From UBA699 sp050261915 (lineage in GTDB: Bacteria > Bacillota > Clostridia > Clostridiales > Clostridiaceae): 64,000 nucleotides of DNA. Position numbers and translations under genes: made by a program. Each line of letters starts with the position of its first letter. Position 1 is the first letter of the stretch. The notes under the pieces were generated by a model. That model was not told where the DNA came from. It saw only the letters and a list, made by a program, of their open reading frames with translations, and made no database searches. The stretch is taken from NCBI GenBank assembly GCA_050261915.1, contig JBLNDT010000004.1, forward strand, positions 1 through 64,000, read 5' to 3'. This document shows positions 24,481 through 33,296 of the stretch, piece after piece.

Positions 24481-25496
24481 TGAGGGTTAAAGCAGTGCTA
24501 ATAAGAATTCTTCTTCAACTTAGACATGACAAAAGGACTATCGGTTTAATGATATTTGCTCCAATTCTTGTACTAACCCTCCTTTCATTTGTTTTTAACG
24601 GAAATGATTATCACCCTAATATTGGTATAGTAAACGCCCCTTTGCATCTTGTTGATATTTTAGAATACAATGATTCCAAGGTTACAAGGTATGATGAATG
24701 GGGAGCAGAAGAAGCTCTTAATTCAAGAAAAATAGATGCAGTAATTAATTATGAAAATGGAGTTCCTAAAATTAAGCTTGAAGGAAGTGATCCCTCAAAG
24801 AACAAAGCAGTAATTATGCTAATGCAGAGTTCCCTTAGCAACGCCTCCGGAAATACTAAAATGGATATAACTTACCTTTATGGATATGAGGATATGACTG
24901 CCTTTGATAATTTCGGACCTATATTGATCGGATTTTTTGTATTCTTCTTCGTGTTTTTAATAGCAGGAGTTGCCTTCCTTGGTGAACGTACCTCTGGAAC
25001 ACTGGAAAGAGTACTTGCCACACCTATACATAGGTGGGAAATAGTTTTGGGTTACCTTCTTGGGTTTGGAGTTTTTACCGTGCTGCAATCAGGACTAATA
25101 GCATGGTATTGCATAAACGTGCTTCATATAATGATGGTTGGTTCTTTCCCACTTGTTATAGTTATTACAATATTAACTGCAATGACTGCTCTTTCTATTG
25201 GTACTTTCATATCTGCATATGCAGATAATGAACTCCAGATGATTCAATTTATACCAATAGTGCTGGTACCACAGGTTTTCTTTTCTGGACTTTTTGATTT
25301 AAGCACCATGGCTACCTGGGTTCAGGCAATTGGCTGGTTCACTCCGCTTTGGTATGTTGCAGATGCCTTGAAAAATATTATGATTCGTGGAAAAGGATTT
25401 AGTGATATATGGATTGATATGCTTGTGCTAATTGGAATTTGCTGTTTTTTTGCAGCAGCAAATATATTGGCACTAAAAAAACATCGTAAAATATAG
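24480..25496 (+). CDS. ABC-2-type transporter permease
   Basis: 338 residues. N-terminal membrane helix, a long extracytoplasmic loop (about 45-150), then five helices (about 155-335), with GERTSGTLERVLATPI marking the ABC2_membrane_3 family. The start ATG overlaps the upstream stop. It probably exports a drug or lipid-like molecule with the ATPase and the HlyD-type lipoprotein; comparable to the YbhFSR system. Confidence 0.92.
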   Translation: MRVKAVLIRILLQLRHDKRTIGLMIFAPILVLTLLSFVFNGNDYHPNIGIVNAPLHLVDILEYNDSKVTRYDEWGAEEALNSRKIDAVINYENGVPKIKLEGSDPSKNKAVIMLMQSSLSNASGNTKMDITYLYGYEDMTAFDNFGPILIGFFVFFFVFLIAGVAFLGERTSGTLERVLATPIHRWEIVLGYLLGFGVFTVLQSGLIAWYCINVLHIMMVGSFPLVIVITILTAMTALSIGTFISAYADNELQMIQFIPIVLVPQVFFSGLFDLSTMATWVQAIGWFTPLWYVADALKNIMIRGKGFSDIWIDMLVLIGICCFFAAANILALKKHRKI

Positions 25497-25509
25497 AGGG
25501 GTGATTAAT

Positions 25510-26496
25510 GTGAAAAAACTTATGGCAATTATATTTATTATATCTGCAGTCTTTGCAGCATCCTGTTCTAATTCAACTATCACCCTAAATGGTGATATAC
25601 AAAACAATATAATATCTTCCAATAGTACCGTGTCCGGAAAAATAATCGAAATGAAGAAACAACAAGGTGAGACCGTTAAAAAAGGGGATGTAATTGCAAT
25701 AATAGACAATACCAACCAAAAGTATGCAGTAGCTCAGCTTAAGGCAATGGTTGAAATGAAAAAAGCAAAACTGGATGAGCTTAAGGCTGGAACTCGTCCT
25801 GAACAGATTGCACAAGCTGAAAACAATGTTGGTATTGCAAATGAAGCCTTGAGTTCTGCAAAAACCTCCTATGACTTCTTAAGTACCCAGTATAATAATG
25901 CTTTGTCATTTTATAACAAGGGATATATGTCAAAAAATGATTTAGATATTGCGAAAAATAAGCTGGATACTTCTCTAAGTCAGCTTGAAAATGCAAAATA
26001 CCAGGTTGCAAATGCTAATCAACAGCTATCCCTTTACAGAAAGGGCTCCACAGCAGAATCAATTGCTGCTGCACAGGCTGATCTTGATCAAACTACAGCT
26101 CAGCTTAACCAAGCAGAGAACACTCTTGGGTATTATACAATTACTGCCCTGGCAGATGGTATTATAATCAGCAAAAACTTTGAACTTGGAGATATGGTTA
26201 ATGTTGGAAGTAACATAGCTGATGTAGGTGTGGCTGATGATGTTTACGTTTTATGCTACATTCCTGAAAAATATATTGATAAAATATATTACGGCCAATC
26301 TATTCAGGTCAACACCTCCAAGGGAACCCAAAATGGAACAGTGAGCTATATTGCTTTAAAAAATGAATATACTCCAAAGGATAAACAATCAGCAAATGAA
26401 GGTAGTACTGCAGTTAAGATAAAGATTAAAATTGATGATGAAAAAGGAACTTTAAAATCAGGAATGACTGCAAAAGTTACGTTACCGATTAAATAA
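25510..26496 (+). CDS. HlyD-family adaptor lipoprotein of an ABC exporter
   Basis: 328 residues from a GTG start at 25510 after GAGGGGTG; GTG at 25501 lies in the site. Lipoprotein signal with SAVFAASCSNS. Biotinyl-lipoyl-like half (about 40-80), long coiled-coil hairpin (about 80-210, ELKAGTRPEQIAQAENNV...), second lipoyl half, then a beta-barrel (about 225-328). A membrane-fusion-type adaptor in a Gram-positive cell, working with the ABC-2 pair. Confidence 0.88.
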   Translation: MKKLMAIIFIISAVFAASCSNSTITLNGDIQNNIISSNSTVSGKIIEMKKQQGETVKKGDVIAIIDNTNQKYAVAQLKAMVEMKKAKLDELKAGTRPEQIAQAENNVGIANEALSSAKTSYDFLSTQYNNALSFYNKGYMSKNDLDIAKNKLDTSLSQLENAKYQVANANQQLSLYRKGSTAESIAAAQADLDQTTAQLNQAENTLGYYTITALADGIIISKNFELGDMVNVGSNIADVGVADDVYVLCYIPEKYIDKIYYGQSIQVNTSKGTQNGTVSYIALKNEYTPKDKQSANEGSTAVKIKIKIDDEKGTLKSGMTAKVTLPIK

Positions 26497-26515
26497 ACAG
26501 CAAACATAATTTAAG

Positions 26516-26544
26516 TTGACACCGTTGGCTGGATGATGCATAAT
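26516..26544 (+). promoter_or_regulatory. Promoter of the Cys-rich small-protein gene
   Basis: TTGACA (26516-26521), 17-bp spacer, CATAAT (26539-26544), 55 bases before the start codon. Confidence 0.6.
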
Positions 26545-26598
26545 TATATTAATCCCAAACAAAATTTTTTACAGTTAAATATGTGAGGAGTGATTTTT

Positions 26599-26931
26599 AT
26601 GCCAAGAGTATTTCCTAATAACAAATACTGGTTAAGAGGGGGCCATATGAATCAGAAACGCCATATTGACATGACTGAGGAGGAAAAAGCTAATATTGCA
26701 AGGTGTACAGGCAAAAAAGGTGGACATGTATGTAAGAATCCTGTTTTCAGATGTACTGAATGTGGAAATTACGGCTGTGCTCAGGAAGCTATAGATGTAT
26801 GTACCGATCAAGGCTTCAAAAATGACAAATGCCTTCACTGTGGTGCAACTGGTACACGTATACCAATAATGGAAAATGAACTAGCTGAATTTATAGAAAA
26901 ATTCCAGGCTGAAGTTCCTGTAGTAGAATAA
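26599..26931 (+). CDS. Cys-rich metal-binding protein of unknown family
   Basis: 110 residues. Eight Cys: C38, C47, the pair in CTECG, one in GCAQEA, one in VCTDQ, and the pair in KCLHCG. The spacing suggests two zinc or Fe-S knuckles with a Lys/His-rich N-terminus. I do not recognise the family. The start at 26599 follows GAGGAGTG. It has its own promoter and terminator, so it is a stand-alone unit. Confidence 0.8.
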   Translation: MPRVFPNNKYWLRGGHMNQKRHIDMTEEEKANIARCTGKKGGHVCKNPVFRCTECGNYGCAQEAIDVCTDQGFKNDKCLHCGATGTRIPIMENELAEFIEKFQAEVPVVE

Positions 26932-26936
26932 AACAT

Positions 26937-26967
26937 AGCGGCACATTGTGTGCCGCTTATATTTTTG
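26937..26967 (+). terminator. Terminator of the Cys-rich protein gene
   Basis: 9-bp stem AGCGGCACA with TGTGCCGCT, loop TTG, then TATATTTTTG. Confidence 0.9.
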
Positions 26968-27177
26968 TTATCTTTCTCAAAGCCCTTATAATTTTATTTA
27001 TAGCACTAGAGGTTGGCTTTATTGCATTTTTATGACAACAGCCCATGCAGCAATAGCATAGTATGCATTTATCTGTATCTATAAAACAAAGTCAATTTTA
27101 TTAAGACAATCCTTTACCGATAAATATACCTCCTCAAGATCATAGGAGCTGCAATCTACAACTGAAACTTTTTCCAT
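26957..27177 (-). pseudogene. Remnant of a DUF362 Fe-S protein gene with large internal deletion
   Basis: The N-terminus (about 32 codons from ATG 27177, with AAGGAGGAACTATT; MEKVSVVDCSSYDLEEVYLSVKDCLNKIDF) matches the start of DUF362 proteins. The last 36 codons, in a different frame (TDKCILCYCCMGCCHKNAIKP), match a DUF362 C-terminal ferredoxin-like end. The several hundred residues between are gone. Broken gene, no product expected. Confidence 0.75.
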
Positions 27178-28042
27178 AATAGTTCCTCCTTAGGATTGCT
27201 TTCCATAATCCATTTTATAGACCTTTTTAATCGCCTTGTCCAAAACAACATTAGGAAGCCTTGCCAGAAGACTTGTTTTAATAGGACTATGGAAATCAAA
27301 TATCTTGACCTTGGATTTCTTTTTGCAAGCACTTTAGAGATTATTGCAGCAGCTTTATCAGGATGCATTCCTGCATTTCCTCCCTTTATAAAGCTGTCTC
27401 GTGCATCTAAAAAGCATTTTTTATATTTATCATCTATAAAGGATATATCCTGTTCTTTCCCTTTGTTCCATATTGGCGTTGCCACAGCCGCGGGCTCAAT
27501 TAGTATGGTTTTCACACCAAATGGAATCATTTCCCGTCTTAAAGAATCACAAAATCCCTCCAGAGCAAACTTTGAAGAGGCATAAGGTGAAAAAAAAGGC
27601 ATTGCAATTCTGCCGGCAAAGGATCCAATTACTACAATCCTCCCCTTGGTTTTTATTAACTCAGGAATCATTGTCTTAGTAACTGCAACAACTCCAAAAT
27701 AATTAACATCAAACACTTCCTGGTAAATATCTAAAGTGGTATTTTCTACAGTTCCTGCCATGGCAATTCCTGCGTTATTGACAATTGCCTTAAGCTTATT
27801 TTTGCTGCAAAGTTCCTTTGCACAGGAACAAAATTCATTTACTTCCTCTGAAACTGTGAGATCCATTTTTCTTGAATATACCTTTGTGCAATCTTTAAAG
27901 GGATTCTCTTTAAGATAGGACACCAATAATGTATATCCTTGTTTAATAAGGATTTCTGTTAATCTTTTCCGATACCCGAATCACACCCGGTAATAAGTAT
28001 AAGCTGTTTTGAATTTTCCCCACCCAAATCACCCCATTCCAT
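27156..28042 (-). pseudogene. Short-chain dehydrogenase/reductase with a single-base frameshift near the 5' end
   Basis: The coding region 27156-27926 holds most of an SDR: NNAGIAMAG, the catalytic Ser in VVIGSFAGRI and Tyr-x3-Lys in YASSKFALEG. It lacks the nucleotide-binding TGxxxGxG, which lies upstream in another frame (ITGCDSGIGK). The two frames meet at an A-run (27965-27968), which would be restored by one extra A. The original start is ATG 28042 or TTG 28027. Either a real inactivation, a sequencing error or homopolymer phase variation. The family acts on various alcohols and ketones. Confidence 0.75.
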
Positions 28043-28090
28043 ATTATTTGATTATATTTTATGCCTCATTTTCACAATTTTCTATACATT

Positions 28091-28128
28091 TAAGGCAAAA
28101 AAAGACCCTTAGGTCTTTTTTTGCCTTA
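28091..28128. terminator. Strong bidirectional terminator
   Basis: Perfect 17-bp stem TAAGGCAAAAAAAGACC with its complement (28112-28128), loop CTTA. It lies just upstream of the SDR pseudogene. The region from here to 28430 has no confident gene. Confidence 0.85.
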
Positions 28129-28272
28129 AATTAAGTCCTTTGTTTGCTGTTCCACATTAGTCTGCACTTCCAATATAAATACTGCTATAAACAAGAAAAA
28201 CAGTTTTGGTCCATATCTGTGTTCTGTGTTTTATATGAAGACTTACAACTCCCATTGGTCACATTACAGATA

Positions 28273-28323
28273 TTACTCTACTAGCTCTAGGCATTCATCG
28301 ATAACATCAAATGACAATTCCAT
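28273..28323 (-). other. Possible 16-codon ORF with strong ribosome binding site; otherwise non-coding 28129-28430
   Basis: MELSFDVIDECLELVE preceded by AAAGGAAGTGATTTA at 6-7 bases. It could be a small peptide or the 5' end of a lost gene. Near 28387-28427 a separate short open stretch ends in CPNCGAKYK, a zinc-ribbon tail, also without a start. Together with the DUF362 and SDR wrecks, this looks like a decaying locus. Confidence 0.3.
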
Positions 28324-28419
28324 TAAATCACTTCCTTTTATTCAATTTACTATTTTAGTATATCCTAATATCCTTTAATATGCAACATTATTTATATTTC
28401 GCACCACAATTCGGGCACA

Positions 28420-28460
28420 TATCAAAAATAGAGCTTAAATCAGAATATGATTTAAGCTCA
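28420..28460 (-). terminator. Terminator of the GGDEF-EAL gene
   Basis: 12-bp stem GAGCTTAAATCA with TGATTTAAGCTC, 5-base loop, then TATTTTTG on the minus strand. Confidence 0.9.
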
Positions 28461-28465
28461 TGAAT

Positions 28466-30919
28466 TCAAATCAATAATTTTTCAATCTCACTTGCGGTTG
28501 CAGGTTTATAATAATAAAAACCTTGAACCTCATCACAATACTGATCTTTTAGAAATTGGAGCTGATCCTCTGTTTCTACACCTTCAGCGATAAGATTTAA
28601 ACCAAGCTGCTTACCAATAATAATAATAGCTGAAATTATTGATTCATCTCCATTGTTTCTTCCTATCCCGTCAATAAATGGTTTGGCAATTTTGATTCTA
28701 TCTACAGGAAGATGCTTTAAATAATTTAATGAAGAATACTCCAGGCCAAAATCGTCAATAGCAATTCTTATCTTCATTTTCTTTAATTCCTCTAATATCT
28801 GAATGATATTTTCCCTGTCCTTAATCAACACGTTTTCTGTAATTTCAAGTTCAATATCCTCTGGGTTAACACCAGTTTCATTTATTATATCTTGAACTTG
28901 CCTTATTATTTCCCTTCCACGCATTTGATTTACCGAAAGGTTCACACCAATAGAAAGCTGAGTAACCCCCTTATTGTTCCATGCCTTTTTCTGCATACAG
29001 GAAGTATATAAAACCCATCTCCCAATATCAACTATAAGGCCTGTTTTTTCAGCAATAGGGATAAATATGTCAGGTCTTATCATTCCAAGTTTCTTATGAT
29101 GCCACCTTAGCAATGCCTCAACCCCTGCTATTTTTCCCGTTTTTATGTCAATCTGGGGTTGATAATATACTTCAAGTTCATTTGCTTCAAGAGCCTTATG
29201 CAAATCCTTAGTTAAGTCAACTGCATGACCTAAACTATCCCTAATTATAGAATTACAAACTTCAAATAGTCCTTTTCCATTTTCTTTAGCATTATACATT
29301 GCTATATCCGCATTCTTTACCAAAGTGCCTGAATCTCTTCCATCAAAAGGATATACTGATGCGCCTAGGCTTGTGGAAATAAATATATTTCCATCATTGA
29401 ATGAAAAGGGACTCTTTACTGCATTAATAATTTCAGTGCAAATATTTGAAATATGCTCTTTGCAAGACAAACTATTTAATATGATGGAAAACTGATCTCC
29501 CCCTATCCTTGCCATTATGTCATTTTCCTTTAAAACGCTCTTTATTCTGTTTGCAACCTTCTTAAGTATTTCGTCACCGCATTCATAGCCAAAGGAATCG
29601 TTAATCATTGTAAATTCATCTATGTCCAGCATAATTACACCAAGAACGCTATCATTCTTTGCCGAAAAGCCTATGGCTTCGTTTAATAATTCGTTAAAAA
29701 ACCTTCTATTTGGAAGCCCAGTCAGCTGATCGCTGCAGGTAAGATTTTCTATTTCCTCCTCCTTAGCTCTTCTATGCTTAATTTCCATTTCAAGCTTAAT
29801 ATTTGCCATTGCTAATTCATTGCTTCTCTGCTGAAAAGCAATTTCCATATTGTTCCTTGAAGTAATAAGCTTGTCTTGCGCTTGTTTAATATGGAAAATA
29901 TCTTGAAATATTAATACTGCTCCAAGATTTTCACCGTATTTTTTCCCATGCTTATCCTGTAAAATTGAGTATGATGCAAGAACATTTACCGTTTCATTAT
30001 CTTTTGATATAAGTTGCAGCTCCATGCTGCTAAATTCATTTTGGAGCAGCCACTGATTATTTTCAGCAAAAATTTCGTAAACCGACTTATTAAGAAGCTC
30101 CCTATCATTATATTTTAACAAATTTTCTGTATATCTATTTATATTTTGAATAGTTCCATTATAATCAAGTATAATTAAGCCTTCGTTTATTATATTTAAA
30201 ATATCTAAAACAGCTTCATCCCCGGCAATAGTATTAAATTTATATCTAATCATTGAATACCATATTCCTGCAAAAGCTATAAGCATCAATATTAATGAGA
30301 TTGGCGGCATGTAAACGATACCGGAAATTATTAAAATTAGCCTGCATATCAATTCAGTAAAAATTGTCATAACAATAGAAAAGCCAATCAACTCTGCTTG
30401 TCTTTTTTCTCTCTTGAACTTGGAATTTTTAAACCATTTAAACAGTAAAATAAAATCAGCAATTAAATATATAATAAAGTAAATATTAAAAAAATCCTTC
30501 AATGAAAAAATTTCCATGTTCAATACTTTAAATGCCCATCCATAATCAAATCCTATCATATCAATAGAATTCAAAGGATTTAAAATATAAATAGCCATGG
30601 AAATAACTCCTGGAAGGAATATTAAAATGCTGATTTTGTTATCTAAATTTTTACCAGTTAAGAGTAAAATAAAATATAAAACAACGCAATAAAATACGCT
30701 CCAAATATAGGAGGATATATTTCTGTAAATTACCGCAGTCTCAAGATTAGGAGAAACCATCATATTAAGAGTTAAAATTGACCAACCGCATAGAATAATA
30801 CACATAATGAAAAAAATTTTATTTAAGCTGCTTTTAGCATCCTTGATTAATACAGAAATTCCCATTAAAAAATATAGCACAATTGCTATAAAGTATAATG
30901 CAATTAAAAAAATGCCCAT
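28466..30919 (-). CDS. Membrane PAS-GGDEF-EAL cyclic-di-GMP protein
   Basis: 817 residues. Seven-helix N-terminal region (about 1-215, HisK_N/7TM-like), PAS (about 225-340), helical linker, GGDEF domain (about 390-545), EAL domain (about 560-815). The GGDEF signature is GGDQF, which is probably weak or inactive. The EAL domain keeps EALLRW, the NLS motif, ELEITEN, IDDFG, KIAKPFI and EGVE, so phosphodiesterase activity is likely. It hydrolyses c-di-GMP, with membrane or redox input. The start at 30919 follows TGGAGGAAACC; an ATG at 30931 has no site. Confidence 0.93.
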   Translation of the reverse strand: MGIFLIALYFIAIVLYFLMGISVLIKDAKSSLNKIFFIMCIILCGWSILTLNMMVSPNLETAVIYRNISSYIWSVFYCVVLYFILLLTGKNLDNKISILIFLPGVISMAIYILNPLNSIDMIGFDYGWAFKVLNMEIFSLKDFFNIYFIIYLIADFILLFKWFKNSKFKREKRQAELIGFSIVMTIFTELICRLILIISGIVYMPPISLILMLIAFAGIWYSMIRYKFNTIAGDEAVLDILNIINEGLIILDYNGTIQNINRYTENLLKYNDRELLNKSVYEIFAENNQWLLQNEFSSMELQLISKDNETVNVLASYSILQDKHGKKYGENLGAVLIFQDIFHIKQAQDKLITSRNNMEIAFQQRSNELAMANIKLEMEIKHRRAKEEEIENLTCSDQLTGLPNRRFFNELLNEAIGFSAKNDSVLGVIMLDIDEFTMINDSFGYECGDEILKKVANRIKSVLKENDIMARIGGDQFSIILNSLSCKEHISNICTEIINAVKSPFSFNDGNIFISTSLGASVYPFDGRDSGTLVKNADIAMYNAKENGKGLFEVCNSIIRDSLGHAVDLTKDLHKALEANELEVYYQPQIDIKTGKIAGVEALLRWHHKKLGMIRPDIFIPIAEKTGLIVDIGRWVLYTSCMQKKAWNNKGVTQLSIGVNLSVNQMRGREIIRQVQDIINETGVNPEDIELEITENVLIKDRENIIQILEELKKMKIRIAIDDFGLEYSSLNYLKHLPVDRIKIAKPFIDGIGRNNGDESIISAIIIIGKQLGLNLIAEGVETEDQLQFLKDQYCDEVQGFYYYKPATASEIEKLLI

Positions 30920-31053
30920 GGTTTCCTCCATAAATGCTATTTTCTGACTATTAATTTCATAAAATATATATTCTCCATAAATTTAAATTTCCCTTTAATT
31001 TTTTTACAATTATTTGATTTTTTTTAACTTAATTAAATATTTTACAGTATTCC

Positions 31054-31731
31054 TCATTTTGCACCTAATGCGTTGGGGCATAAAGTCCTGCATTTATTAC
31101 AGTTATATAATGAAAACCCTCTAGAAGATTTAACAGTTACAATACTCCTGCATAGTTTCTGGTTTACAGTTTTGCCATCAAGTGCCCCTGCCGGGCAGTT
31201 ATTAATGCATACCTTACAGTTCTTGCAGTAATCCTCATCAATAACATCATCATATTCAGTTTCTACATTAATAAGTATAGCTCCAAGCTGTAACATATTT
31301 CCAAGGTCCTTGTTTATAAGAATTGTGCTTTTTCCCATAACCCCTAGACCAGCTAGTACACCTGCATGCTTAAGTGATAATATACCTTTACCATCACTAT
31401 TTTCCTCATCCCAATATTCATATGGATCATCGGAAGGTATCATTACTGCGTCTATCCCAATTTTATGCATATGGCAGCATGCATTATATGCAATTCTGTC
31501 AATCTCCATTAAAGCTGTTGCAGTAACTTGAGTATATACTACCCTATTATCACAAAGCATGGATCCATTTGGAACCCTTTTTGCAAAAACTACCACTGAC
31601 TTGGTTTCTTTATATATATCCTTTGGAGAAAATCCTGCAGGCATATCTATAAATCTTTCAACAGGAGCAATACCGCAAACATCAGCTCCTAGATCAAATA
31701 TAATATTTTTAATTTTATGTGAATCAACCAT
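31054..31731 (-). CDS. QueG/epoxyqueuosine-reductase-like Fe-S protein
   Basis: 225 residues, shorter than QueG (about 380). Corrinoid-dehalogenase-like core (about 1-160, with HAGVLAGLGVMGKSTILINKDLGNMLQLGAIL) and one complete 4Fe-4S ferredoxin motif (CKNCKVCINNCP), then a second partial set (C, CNKCRTLCP). Too short and divergent to be queuosine-specific; the role is not known. The start is ATG 31731, with a weak site (GGATGTGGTATTAA). A shorter relative of the RdhA-like protein at 39132. Confidence 0.8.
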   Translation of the reverse strand: MVDSHKIKNIIFDLGADVCGIAPVERFIDMPAGFSPKDIYKETKSVVVFAKRVPNGSMLCDNRVVYTQVTATALMEIDRIAYNACCHMHKIGIDAVMIPSDDPYEYWDEENSDGKGILSLKHAGVLAGLGVMGKSTILINKDLGNMLQLGAILINVETEYDDVIDEDYCKNCKVCINNCPAGALDGKTVNQKLCRSIVTVKSSRGFSLYNCNKCRTLCPNALGAK

Positions 31732-31790
31732 TTAATACCACATCCTTACATTTTCTTTTAATAGTAAACTATATAAAAATAAATTTCAAT

Positions 31791-31828
31791 AAAATAACCT
31801 TAAGAATTAAATTCATAAGGTTATTTTT
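31791..31828 (-). terminator. Terminator of the NiaP-like MFS gene
   Basis: Stem AAAATAACCTTA with TAAGGTTATTTT, 13-base loop, A/T-rich flanks; serves the minus-strand gene at 31831. Confidence 0.85.
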
Positions 31829-31830
31829 TA

Positions 31831-33165
31831 TTATATCTCCTCTAGGGATTTACCCATGGTTTCCTTTCCAAATAACGCTGTAATTAAGGCTACAGCAATA
31901 AATATTATGGTCAGCATCACAAATACATAAGTATATCCAAGGTCTTTTCCATAGGTTTTATACACCACTGGAACTATAAATGGAGCAATAAATGCACCTA
32001 GTCTTCCAAATGCAGCAGCCCAGCCTGAACCACTGGCTCTTGCAGCAGTTGGATATACTTCTGGTGTATATGCATAAACACATCCCCATGCGCCTAAACT
32101 GAAGAAATAAAGAAGACATCCATACATTAGAACCTGATTGGCATTAGTTGCGTGTCCAAAAAGCCATGCAGCTAGTGCAGTACCTGCAAAATAAATTGAA
32201 AGCACTTTCTTTCTTCCTATTTTTTCCACAAAATATGCTGCACTAAAATAGCCTGGAAGCTGTGCAAAACTCATTATTAAAGTAAACTGGAAACTTTTTA
32301 CCAATGCAAACCCTTTACCCACAAGTAAGGTAGGGGTCCATAGTACAAATCCGTAATATCCAAAGTTTATTCCAAACCATATAATCCATAACACAACAGT
32401 AGTTTTTATATACTTCATTGACCAAAGTTTAAGAAAGGGAACCTTTAAATTTTCAATCACATAATTTGTCTGGTCTATTTGAACCTTATTAGTTTCCACT
32501 GTAATGCCAGCCTGCTTTTCCATCTCTGAAACCAATTCATCCGCCTCTTCAATTTTACCTACTGACTCAAGGTATCTAGGAGATTCTGGCACCGCCTTCC
32601 TTAAGTACGCTGCAAAAATAGCAGGTATAGCCCCTACAAAAAAGGCTGTTCTCCAACCATAAACAGGTATTAAAAGGTATGCTACTAGAGCTGCTGCAAT
32701 CCATCCCCAAGCCCAAAAACTTTCAAGTATTACAACATTGCGCCCCCTTGCTTTAACTGGTGAAAACTCACTCACCAAAGTTGATGCTGCAGGAAGTTCG
32801 CCTCCAAGACCAAACCCGGTTAAAAACCTTAATACAACCAGCATTTCATAGTTAACAGAAAATCCGGAAAGACCACTTGCAACTCCATATATTATTAGTG
32901 TATACATTATAACTTTTTTTCTTCCAATCTTATCAGCTACCATACCGGATAGTGCTGCACCAATGGCCATACCAAGCATTCCCGCACTGCTTAAAGTAGC
33001 AAGCTGAGCTGTACTTAATGCCCAATCCTTTCCTATTGCAGCCATAACTCCTGAGACCATTCCTTGATCCATTGCATCAAACATCCAGCCTATGCCTGTT
33101 AACATAAGAATTTTTTTAAGCATTGGTGTAACCGTCAATCTATCTATACGACCAGCTATGCTCAT
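31831..33165 (-). CDS. NiaP-like MFS transporter
   Basis: 444 residues, twelve transmembrane helices. MFS motif GMVADKIGRKK after helix 2 and its repeat EKIGRKKVLS after helix 8. The overall sequence (GIGWMFDAMDQGM, LGGELPAASTLVSEF, SFWAWGWIAAALVAY, LPGYFSAAYFVEKIGRK, YAYTPEVYPTAARASGSG) follows B. subtilis NiaP closely, so a niacin-like or benzoate-like substrate is possible. Ribosome binding site GGGAGGAATGAAGG. It has its own promoter with a TGTATATACA palindrome just after the -10. Confidence 0.85.
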   Translation of the reverse strand: MSIAGRIDRLTVTPMLKKILMLTGIGWMFDAMDQGMVSGVMAAIGKDWALSTAQLATLSSAGMLGMAIGAALSGMVADKIGRKKVIMYTLIIYGVASGLSGFSVNYEMLVVLRFLTGFGLGGELPAASTLVSEFSPVKARGRNVVILESFWAWGWIAAALVAYLLIPVYGWRTAFFVGAIPAIFAAYLRKAVPESPRYLESVGKIEEADELVSEMEKQAGITVETNKVQIDQTNYVIENLKVPFLKLWSMKYIKTTVVLWIIWFGINFGYYGFVLWTPTLLVGKGFALVKSFQFTLIMSFAQLPGYFSAAYFVEKIGRKKVLSIYFAGTALAAWLFGHATNANQVLMYGCLLYFFSLGAWGCVYAYTPEVYPTAARASGSGWAAAFGRLGAFIAPFIVPVVYKTYGKDLGYTYVFVMLTIIFIAVALITALFGKETMGKSLEEI

Positions 33166-33191
33166 CCTTCATTCCTCCCAAACCATTCATT

Positions 33192-33232
33192 TGTATATAC
33201 ATCATTATATACCATGTTATATACTTCTGCAA
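33192..33232 (-). promoter_or_regulatory. Promoter and palindrome upstream of the MFS gene
   Basis: -35 TTGCAG (33227-33232), 17-bp spacer, TATAAT (33204-33209). Palindrome TGTATATACA (33192-33201) at about +1, a plausible repressor site. I do not know its regulator. Confidence 0.65.
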
Positions 33233-33253
33233 ATTTCAAATACTTATGAATAC

Positions 33254-33284
33254 AAAAAAACCAGTCCCAATTTTAGACTGGTCT
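33254..33284 (-). terminator. Terminator of the sensory operon
   Basis: Stem ACCAGTC with GACTGGT, loop of about 9, minus-strand T-run of seven. It ends the operon at 33297. Confidence 0.85.
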
Positions 33285-33296
33285 TGTTTAATGCAG

